From Stenotrophomonas maltophilia (GTDB taxonomy: Bacteria; Pseudomonadota; Gammaproteobacteria; Xanthomonadales; Xanthomonadaceae), in the NCBI RefSeq assembly GCF_900186865.1, contig NZ_LT906480.1, forward strand, positions 948,001 through 1,012,000: a stretch of DNA of 64,000 bases. The letters run 5' to 3'. Each line of letters opens with the position of its first letter. Position 1 is the stretch's first letter. The notes beneath the pieces were generated by a model. The model was not told the origin of the DNA. It was given only the letters and a program-made list of their open reading frames with translations, and searched no databases. Positions 58,874-64,000 of this stretch are shown here, piece after piece. The translations under genes were made by a program, and so were the position numbers.

Positions 58874-59605
58874 ATGCGTCAGATCATCCTCGATACCGAA
58901 ACCACCGGCCTGGAGTGGAAGAAGGGCAACCGCATCGTCGAAATCGGCTGCGTGGAGCTGTTCAAGCGCCGCCCGACCGGCAACAACTACCACCAGTACA
59001 TCAAGCCGGACTGCGAGTTCGAACAGGGCGCGCAGGAAGTCACCGGCCTGACCCTGGAGTTCCTCGATGACAAGCCTGAATTCGCGCAGATCGCCGATGA
59101 GTTCCTGGCGTTCATCGATGGCGCCGAGCTGATCATCCACAACGCGGCGTTCGACCTTGGCTTCCTCGACAACGAGTTGTCGCTGCTGGGGCCGCAGTAC
59201 GGAAAGATCGCCGACCGCTGCACGGTCATCGATACCCTGGCGATGGCGCGTGAGCGCTTCCCGGGCCAGCGCAACTCGCTGGATGCGCTGTGCAAGCGGC
59301 TGGGCGTGGACAACTCGCACCGTGCGCTGCATGGCGGCCTGCTCGATGCGCAGATCCTGGGCGATGTCTATATCGCACTGACCTCGGGTCAGGAAGAGAT
59401 CGGCTTCGGCCTGGGCGATGACGACGGCGGCGGTGCCGGCGCGGCGTTGCAGGCTTTCGATACCAGCAAGCTGCTGCCGCGTCCGCGCGTGGTGGCTACG
59501 CCGTCGGAACTGGAAGCGCACGCTGCGCGGCTGGAACGGCTGCGCAAGAAGGCCGGCCACGCACTGTGGGATGGCCCGAAGGTGGAAGAGCCCGCCAGCG
59601 CGTAA
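58874..59605 (+). CDS. dnaQ: DNA polymerase III epsilon subunit
   Basis: Proofreading 3'-5' exonuclease of the replicative polymerase. 243 residues, same length as E. coli. Exo I: ILDTETTGLEWKKGNR; Exo II: IIHNAAFDLGFLDNEL; Exo III: HRALHGGLLDAQILGDVY with the DEDDh His. The C-terminal tail that binds the alpha subunit follows. In E. coli rnhA and dnaQ are divergent; here they run in the same direction 4 bp apart. Confidence 0.97.
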   Translation: MRQIILDTETTGLEWKKGNRIVEIGCVELFKRRPTGNNYHQYIKPDCEFEQGAQEVTGLTLEFLDDKPEFAQIADEFLAFIDGAELIIHNAAFDLGFLDNELSLLGPQYGKIADRCTVIDTLAMARERFPGQRNSLDALCKRLGVDNSHRALHGGLLDAQILGDVYIALTSGQEEIGFGLGDDDGGGAGAALQAFDTSKLLPRPRVVATPSELEAHAARLERLRKKAGHALWDGPKVEEPASA

Positions 59606-59613
59606 TACATCGA

Positions 59614-59689
59614 GGTAGTGCCGGCCGCTGGCCGGCATCGTCGTGATACGAGGTTCCCCGGGTAAGCCGGCCAGCGGCCGGCACTACCG
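59614..59689. repeat. Inverted SMAG dimer
   Basis: GTAG-headed palindrome at 59615-59638 and its inverse at 59666-59689, 27 bp apart, between dnaQ and the convergent phosphatase gene. A short ATCCACGC-core variant follows at 59692-59714. Confidence 0.85.
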
Positions 59690-59716
59690 CCTCCACGCAT
59701 GGCGTGGCTCTACCGG

Positions 59717-60421
59717 TTAATGGCAGCGCACCAGGATCACGCTGATGTTGTCACGGCCACCGCCGTCGAGTGCGGCGGCGACCAGCGTATCCACGCATTC
59801 CTGCGCGCTGGCATCTTCGAATGCCAGGGTGCGGGCGATGCCGCGGTCATCCACTTCCTCGGTGAGACCGTCACTGCACAGCAGCAGCTGCATGCCCGGA
59901 CGCAGCTCACCACTGGTGGTGGCCACGTTCAGGTGGGCTGGATCGGTCACGCCCAGTGCCTGGGTGACCACGTTGCGGTGCGGATGCGCGCGGGCCTGCT
60001 CGGCGGTCAGGTTGCCCTGTGCGACCAGTTCCTGCACCACGCTGTGGTCCTGGCTGAGCTGCGCCAGCTGGCCGTCGCGCCACAGGTAGGCGCGGCTGTC
60101 GCCGACCCAGGCCACTTCATAGCGGTTGCCCTGCACACGCGCGGCGACCACGGTGGTGCCCATCGGCAACGTGTCGTTGCGCCGGCGCGAGGCGCGGATG
60201 ATCTCTTCGTCGGCAGTGCGGATGGCCTGTGCCAGCGGTGCGCCGCGGCGGATCTCGCGCACGATGGTTTCGCGTGCCAGTGCACTGGCCACTTCGCCGC
60301 AGGCATGCCCGCCCATGCCGTCGGCCACCAGCCACAGGGCCAGCTCGCTGTCACCGTAGTAGGTGTCCTCGTTGAGCTCGCGGCGCATGCCGGGGTGGGT
60401 GAGGTGTCCGAATTCGATCAT
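59717..60421 (-). CDS. PP2C-type serine/threonine phosphatase
   Basis: A 234-residue metal-dependent protein phosphatase of the Stp1/PrpC type. Metal-binding motifs: ELNEDTYYGDSELALWLVAD (first Asp), DGMGGHACGEVAS, VGDSRAYLWRDG, LLLCSDGLTEEV, and DNISVILVRC at the end. No kinase gene is adjacent, though such phosphatases often pair with Hanks-type kinases or regulate type VI secretion. ATG 60421 is the natural start. Confidence 0.93.
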   Translation of the reverse strand: MIEFGHLTHPGMRRELNEDTYYGDSELALWLVADGMGGHACGEVASALARETIVREIRRGAPLAQAIRTADEEIIRASRRRNDTLPMGTTVVAARVQGNRYEVAWVGDSRAYLWRDGQLAQLSQDHSVVQELVAQGNLTAEQARAHPHRNVVTQALGVTDPAHLNVATTSGELRPGMQLLLCSDGLTEEVDDRGIARTLAFEDASAQECVDTLVAAALDGGGRDNISVILVRCH

Positions 60422-60527
60422 GGTAGGCAGGGCGGGGTATTGCCGGGGAGACAGGCATCATCGGGTGGCCGCAGGCATCCGGCAAGGCATGTGCCCAGGA
60501 AATTTTCAGTTCGTTGGCCGGAATGGC

Positions 60528-60556
60528 TTGTCGTCGGCCTCACTTCCTCGTATGAT
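60528..60556 (+). promoter_or_regulatory. Promoter of tRNA-Ser(CGA)
   Basis: TTGTCG (60528-60533), 17 bp, TATGAT (60551-60556), followed by a GC-rich discriminator GCGCGTCCCC typical of stringently controlled stable-RNA promoters. Confidence 0.65.
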
Positions 60557-60585
60557 GCGCGTCCCCGGTCCGCCGGGGACCACCC

Positions 60586-60676
60586 GGAGAGGTGGCAGAG
60601 TGGTTGAATGTACCTGACTCGAAATCAGGCAGGCGTTTATAGCGCCTCGGGGGTTCGAATCCCCCCCTCTCCGCCA
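60586..60676 (+). tRNA. tRNA-Ser(CGA), likely attachment site
   Basis: Acceptor GGAGAGG with CCTCTCC; anticodon loop CTCGAAA gives CGA; long variable arm; encoded CCA. 91 nt. The integrase gene starts 80 bp downstream, so the 3' part of this tRNA is the probable core of the left attachment site. The matching right copy is outside the window. Confidence 0.96.
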
Positions 60677-60688
60677 GATTAGATGAAG

Positions 60689-60725
60689 CGCCCGCCAGTC
60701 AATGACTTGCGGGCGTTTTCATTTT
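60689..60725 (+). terminator. Terminator of tRNA-Ser
   Basis: CGCCCGC, 13-base loop, GCGGGCG followed by TTTTCATTTTT. Confidence 0.8.
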
Positions 60726-60756
60726 TAGGCTCTTGGGCACTCGCTTGGACACTCTC

Positions 60757-62208
60757 ATGCGATTGCCGAACTACCTTGTTCTATCCCCCACTGGGGTCTA
60801 TCACTTCCGCTGGAAGGTTCCTAAGCGCTTCCAAGGCCCATTGGGCCTCAAGGTGGTCAAGCGCTCGCTCGGTACGCGTGATGCCCGTGTGGCGCATCTG
60901 CAAGCCCTTGTGCTCGCCTCCCGCTATGCTGTGGCCCTTCAAGGAGGGGATATGGCAAAGAGCGTGGATGAACTGCTCCGCAGCGCGCAGAAGGGGCAGG
61001 CTGACTTTGAAGTAGTAGCCGGTCCTCACGGCTACACAGTCAAAACGGACGGTTCGGCGCAGGACAACGCTGCGGCTTTGGAAACCGTCCGGTTGCTGAA
61101 CGCGCAAGGGGTGGCCTCTGTTGGCGGTGCGCCGCTGTCCGCGTCCACTCGCATCGCATTGGAGATGGCTGTCGAAAAATGGTCCAAGACCTTGACCAGT
61201 GGGGCCCGTAAGACTCCAGGTCAGAAGTTGGAGGCCGTGAAAGCTTTTGTAGCGTGGAAGAACTCCACGCGTAAGCGCTCACCGGCGCGGGTGGCAATGG
61301 GCGATCTGTCCAAGACTGATTGCGCGGAATGGGTCATCAGTCTGAAGCAAACTCCCGCAGCGCGGACCGGCAAGCCGTTGACGGATAGTTATATTGAAAC
61401 AAAGACGCGTTGGCTGTCGCTGTTCTTTGACTGGGCCATGGCGGCAGGCTACTACCCCAAGGGTGACAACATTGCCCGAGGCCATATCAAGGTCAGCAAG
61501 AAAGCAAAGCGACTCCAGTCCAAAAAGACCGGTTGGCAGCCTTTTGAAGTCGCCCAACTAAAAATGATTTTCGCTTTCCCAGCACTGAAGGCTATGCGCC
61601 GACAGTCATCCCGTTGGGTTGCCATGATCGCGCTGTACACGGGCGCTCGTTCCAATGAAATCGCGCAATTGGAATTGGCCGACTTCAAGGTTGTGGATGG
61701 GGTCAAGTGCATCCATATTACGACCGAAGGCGCGGATAAGAGTCTCAAAACGGAGGCCAGTGAAAGGACGATCCCAATACACCCGGACTTGCTCGCGCTG
61801 GGGCTGTGGAAGTTGGTCGAAAGGTTGCAAGATGATGGTGAGAGCAAGTTGTTTCCCAATCTGACGTTCGACGCCAAGAACGGCCCGGCCAATGGCCCTC
61901 AAAAGGCGTTCAGTCATCTGCTGAGCGATACGCTGAAAATCTCCGCTCGTGGCGATGGGCGTATTGGACTGCACAGTTTCCGCAAGACAGTCATTCAGCG
62001 GATGCAAGATGGCTTGGTGGGCAAGGAGTTTCGTGTCGCCTACGTCGGACACGAAGGAGGCCGTGACCTTGATGACGATCATTCGGCGGTCTATGGGAAG
62101 AAGGTGTCCCCGACCGTCTTGGCTGCGCAGTGTTTTCCAGCACTGGACTGGGCAAATTTGGGTGTGGTAAAAGTGGCGGCGCTGACGCCTCTGTTTGCTC
62201 CTGCCTAA
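60757..62208 (+). CDS. Tyrosine recombinase/integrase of a tRNA-Ser island
   Basis: A 483-residue phage-type integrase. N-terminal part (MRLPNYLVLSPTGVYHFRWK) is the arm-binding domain common in proteobacterial island integrases (DUF6538-like). The core-binding region runs about 130-245. The catalytic domain shows the first Arg in ALYTGARSNEIAQLEL, Lys in ADKSLKTEASERTIPI, LHSFRKTVIQRM (HxxR), GHEGG, and the nucleophile Tyr in HSAVYGKKVS. ATG 60757 is preferred; a TTG at 60733 would add 8 residues. GC content and codon use are lower than in the core genes. Confidence 0.93.
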   Translation: MRLPNYLVLSPTGVYHFRWKVPKRFQGPLGLKVVKRSLGTRDARVAHLQALVLASRYAVALQGGDMAKSVDELLRSAQKGQADFEVVAGPHGYTVKTDGSAQDNAAALETVRLLNAQGVASVGGAPLSASTRIALEMAVEKWSKTLTSGARKTPGQKLEAVKAFVAWKNSTRKRSPARVAMGDLSKTDCAEWVISLKQTPAARTGKPLTDSYIETKTRWLSLFFDWAMAAGYYPKGDNIARGHIKVSKKAKRLQSKKTGWQPFEVAQLKMIFAFPALKAMRRQSSRWVAMIALYTGARSNEIAQLELADFKVVDGVKCIHITTEGADKSLKTEASERTIPIHPDLLALGLWKLVERLQDDGESKLFPNLTFDAKNGPANGPQKAFSHLLSDTLKISARGDGRIGLHSFRKTVIQRMQDGLVGKEFRVAYVGHEGGRDLDDDHSAVYGKKVSPTVLAAQCFPALDWANLGVVKVAALTPLFAPA

Positions 62209-62420
62209 AGCGCGGATGCGTGCGGGGCTCTGTCCTCGCCTGTTTTTATAATTCCATACCAGCCCGACAATCCCATTTGAGTGCGCGCGCACCGGCTTCA
62301 TTTCATTACGCCCCTCCGGGCTTGTATTTTATTTATTGGCTTTCCATGGCGCAGTAAAGCTTTACCACTAGAAAAACCTAGCTTTTCTAAAGTATTAGGT
62401 CGTTAGACTTAGGGGTGGAT

Positions 62421-62429
62421 TTATCCACA
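62421..62429 (+). other. Consensus DnaA box
   Basis: TTATCCACA, a perfect match to the DnaA-binding 9-mer, embedded in the palindrome GTGGATTTATCCAC. It is a single box; function is not shown. Confidence 0.5.
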
Positions 62430-62453
62430 ATGTTGCTTTTAGCTTTGGCTTGA

Positions 62454-62528
62454 GGGTGTTCACAGATGTTATTCGTTTTCCCACAGGGAAAACTCCCCCA
62501 AGGGCAACGAACTTGTCTGTGAACACCC
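62454..62528. repeat. Nested inverted repeat beside the DnaA box
   Basis: Perfect 13-bp outer arms GGGTGTTCACAGA (62454-62466) and TCTGTGAACACCC (62516-62528). Inside are TTCGTT/AACGAA and the perfect small hairpin TTTTCCCACAGGGAAAA (62476-62492). Confidence 0.8.
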
Positions 62529-62694
62529 GGAATGTGATTTCAAACCCACCCTGCCGTAGCCCACAAGCAACACACGGTTTATCGGTGTTGCCAGCCCTGT
62601 ACGCGGAATAAACTCCGCCTTGAACCTGGTCAGGGCCAGTGCGTCGGGGGGAAATCGTCCAGCCCTTCGTACCTAGTTATGCAGTGCGCCGTGT

Positions 62695-62919
62695 TCAATA
62701 ATCCCCGCCTTGCGCGACAGTCCCGAATATTTGCGGCGTGGTTACTTGCCCCGTTTCTTCAATATCCGATGGCCTATCGGTTGAGCAGAGAAGTGGGCGA
62801 GAAAGGGGCTTGATTTTTTTGCGTTCGTTGCTACCTTGAAGGGGTAGGAGCAACTGCTTGGGTAGCGCAAAGTCTCTTTTTGCCTTACTCGCCACATGGT
62901 CTGTCAACCGTGTGGCCAT
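62695..62919 (-). CDS. Possible small protein of the island
   Basis: A 74-residue frame starting MATRLTDHVASKAKRDFALP. It is basic, soluble and without cysteines of note (one Cys). The first ten residues recall the N-terminus of some integrases, which would make it a remnant, but the rest does not follow. No good ribosome site is seen. The inverted repeat at 62931-62965 lies just upstream. Doubtful gene. Confidence 0.25.
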   Translation of the reverse strand: MATRLTDHVASKAKRDFALPKQLLLPLQGSNERKKIKPLSRPLLCSTDRPSDIEETGQVTTPQIFGTVAQGGDY

Positions 62920-62930
62920 GTATTCAACAT

Positions 62931-62965
62931 AATAAACCTCGCTTGATTGTCAAGCGGGGTTTATT
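62931..62965. repeat. Hairpin AATAAACC...GGTTTATT
   Basis: AATAAACCTCGCTTGA, loop TTG, TCAAGCGGGGTTTATT; 15 of 16 pairs. It resembles a bidirectional terminator, but there is no gene ending here, and it contains ATTGTCAA, also found at 62971. Confidence 0.65.
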
Positions 62966-62988
62966 GTTTAATTGTCAATCAATCGCTA

Positions 62989-63016
62989 TTGACATATTTC
63001 GCAGTGATGCTAGTTT
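62989..63016 (+). promoter_or_regulatory. Promoter with operator-like repeat
   Basis: TTGACA (62989-62994), 16 bp, TAGTTT (63011-63016). The -35 lies inside the inverted repeat TGTCAAT (62973-62979) / ATTGACA (62988-62994), so a repressor could cover it. Confidence 0.5.
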
Positions 63017-63022
63017 GACCTT

Positions 63023-63145
63023 GTCGGCTCAATTTGCCCCACACGTGGGGCTTGAAATAGAAGAGTCAATGGCCGATAAAGTATTAAACTCAATTTCTTG
63101 ATGATTGATGCGTATGAAGAAGGGGCCGGAAACGGCCCCTTTTTC
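63023..63145 (+). ncRNA. Candidate short transcript of about 120 nt
   Basis: Bounded by the promoter at 62989-63016 and the terminator at 63121-63145. The 5' part folds as CCCCACACGTGGGG (63037-63050), followed by AGAAGAG and a tiny frame, MADKVLNSIS (63069-63101), whose TGA overlaps another ATG (63101). It could be a small RNA, a leader peptide unit, or a type I toxin-antitoxin component; no family is recognised. Confidence 0.4.
63121..63145 (+). terminator. Rho-independent terminator in the island
   Basis: AGGGGCCGGAAACGGCCCCT followed by TTTTC; a good terminator with no conventional gene before it. Confidence 0.8.
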
Positions 63146-63178
63146 AATGGGTGATTTCCCGTGTTTGAAGGGCACACG

Positions 63179-63298
63179 ATGAAACCGTTGCGGCGCTTGG
63201 CTATCAGCCATTTTTTCGTCTCAGATCGTCACACGCGCGTGTACACGCCGAAATCCTTGCGGGGCAATGGTCTTGGGGTGATTTTTCAGAAAAACTGA
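63179..63298 (+). CDS. Short basic reading frame, possibly a gene fragment
   Basis: A 39-residue frame, MKPLRRLAISHFFVSDRHTR..., with GAAGGG upstream of the ATG. Highly basic. It may be the first part of a broken gene continued in another frame by the 92-residue frame at 63322. Confidence 0.25.
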   Translation: MKPLRRLAISHFFVSDRHTRVYTPKSLRGNGLGVIFQKN

Positions 63299-63321
63299 CA
63301 CACGGCGTTACAACACCGAAG

Positions 63322-63600
63322 GTGCGACATGTGCATACGTTCAGGACAGTCACTAACACACATCCAACATCTATCGGCCCCTGCGGCTTTTTCTATCTGA
63401 CCCCGCGCGCCGACACGCTTCCGGTCGCAACGCCCACACGCCCCATCGCTGCGCTTTCCTTTGCACACGGCACCAAGCGTCCGCACCTCTGGCGACGCTC
63501 GCGCTTAGTCAGCGCTAGCGAGCCGTTTGATGCTTCACCAGCGCGCAGGAGTTTGGTGGCCTGCACCCATTGCGCGCTTTCGTTTTTCTGTTTCAATTAA
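63322..63600 (+). CDS. Possible 92-residue protein or fragment
   Basis: GTG-started frame of 92 residues with PRADTLPVATPTRPIAALSF and LWRRSRLVSASEPFDASPAR, rich in Arg, Pro, Ser and Thr. From memory such text recurs in products near P4-like integrases annotated as Icd-like, but I cannot verify this. Overlapping minus-strand frames exist. Doubtful. Confidence 0.25.
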   Translation: MRHVHTFRTVTNTHPTSIGPCGFFYLTPRADTLPVATPTRPIAALSFAHGTKRPHLWRRSRLVSASEPFDASPARRSLVACTHCALSFFCFN

Positions 63601-63603
63601 AAT

Positions 63604-64000
63604 ATGAAACAGAAATCACCCTCAGCCCTACATGCTTCAAACCATTTTCGGACGGTTATACCGTCCGAGAATGGGGGGAGTGTGGACGGGGTGAAGCGAG
63701 AGCGTAACCCCATAAGGCCACACGGGGGCACAGCCCCCGCGCTCGTTTCAGATTATGAAACGGGCGAACGTGCGCACGATGTTCGCCCGTCACCCCTGTG
63801 TGACGGGTGGACGAGTAAGCACAAAGAAAAATTGGAACGCGATGAACAGTGGCACCGCAGGCAGGCCATTGCCACCGGTAAGCCGTGGACATTGGAGGCC
63901 GACAAGTACACGCGGAAAGTTCTGGCCGAGTGTCCGGAGCGCGCGCTAACGGCGGAAACGTCAGACGAGTACCGGCGCGTATACACGAGATTGGTACGCG
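63604..64000 (+). CDS. N-terminal part of an unrecognised island protein, cut by the window end
   Basis: A frame opens after TAA 63598-63600 and runs to the window edge without a stop: 132 codons from ATG 63604. The first 55 residues are low-complexity and lie over strong DNA palindromes, so the true start may be later. From about residue 70 it looks like an ordinary charged, helical protein (KEKLERDEQWHRRQAIATGK, LEADKYTRKVLAECPER, TSDEYRRVYTRLVR). The last piece resembles SAM-like N-terminal domains of recombinases only loosely. No function is assigned. Confidence 0.5.
   Translation, partial: MKQKSPSALHASNHFRTVIPSENGGSVDGVKRERNPIRPHGGTAPALVSDYETGERAHDVRPSPLCDGWTSKHKEKLERDEQWHRRQAIATGKPWTLEADKYTRKVLAECPERALTAETSDEYRRVYTRLVR
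63649..63667. repeat. Operator-like palindrome
   Basis: CGGACGGT, loop TAT, ACCGTCCG: perfect 8-bp arms. Downstream follow further stems: GTGTGG/CCACAC enclosing GGGGT/ACCCC (about 63678-63724) and GGGGGCACAGCCCCC. Confidence 0.65.

Larger units (their letters stand above)
62209..62694. other. Non-coding AT-rich segment with origin-like structure
   Basis: 486 bp with no convincing gene. It holds a cluster of palindromes: GTAAAGCTTTAC (62354-62365), TAGAAAA/TTTTCTA (62369-62389), GTGGATTTATCCAC (62415-62428), and a nested hairpin at 62454-62528. A 7-bp pair GCAACAC/GTGTTGC follows near 62562-62586. Confidence 0.6.

Noticed and set aside
63029-63211. 60-codon minus-strand frame MADSQAPQRFHRV...
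   Set aside because: It reads through the strong terminator at 63121-63145 and the leader hairpin, and has no recognisable features.

Overview
The window is 64 kb of GC-rich bacterial chromosome with the gene content and order of a xanthomonad, most likely Stenotrophomonas (S. maltophilia group). The main clue is the many short palindromes starting with GTAG (core GTAGTGCCGGCCGCTGGCC and variants) between genes. They match the SMAG family of repeats known from S. maltophilia. No rRNA operon or CRISPR array is present.

Layout. 1-6 kb: end of an unknown gene, a glutathione transferase, a cell-wall hydrolase, 2,4-dienoyl-CoA reductase (fadH), a YczE/YitT-like membrane protein and a zinc-type alcohol dehydrogenase, with a local amplification of SMAG repeats before fadH. 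6.4-15.5 kb: an OmpA-family porin, two small related exported proteins around a pseudouridine synthase, the threonine-catabolism genes kbl and tdh separated by a TorF-type porin, and an S46 dipeptidyl-peptidase. 15.6-21.9 kb: histidine phosphatase, then folC, a dedD-like SPOR protein, cvpA and purF, the order seen in E. coli, and a DUF455 ferritin-like protein. 22-30.6 kb: a DUF2235 putative phospholipase, a secreted metalloprotease, lpxH, a PAP2 phosphatase coupled to a glycosyltransferase, and a TonB-dependent receptor. 31-37 kb: phosphate and polyphosphate genes phoB, phoR, ppk1 and ppx, with a candidate Pho box before phoB. 37-44.5 kb: BepA-like protease, glutaredoxin, CMD-family protein, isocitrate dehydrogenase, periplasmic isochorismatase-like hydrolase, LysR regulator, TauE/SafE permease and a Bax-inhibitor-1 protein. 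44.6-55.6 kb: nine of the ten tRNA genes and the conserved proteostasis block tig-clpP-clpX-lon-hupB-ppiD. 55.8-60.4 kb: mltD-gloB-methyltransferase-rnhA-dnaQ, again the E. coli order, and a PP2C phosphatase.

At 60,586 a tRNA-Ser(CGA) is followed by a tyrosine integrase. From there to the window end base composition and coding density change: this is the left end of an integrated element whose right end lies outside. Its first 1.8 kb carries no recognisable gene. It holds a consensus DnaA box beside a nested palindrome, a short promoter-to-terminator unit with an operator-like repeat, apparently broken reading frames, and a reading frame that runs off the window edge. This is the part of the window most likely to repay a second look.

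Family names come from motifs read by eye and remembered gene order; no database search was run.
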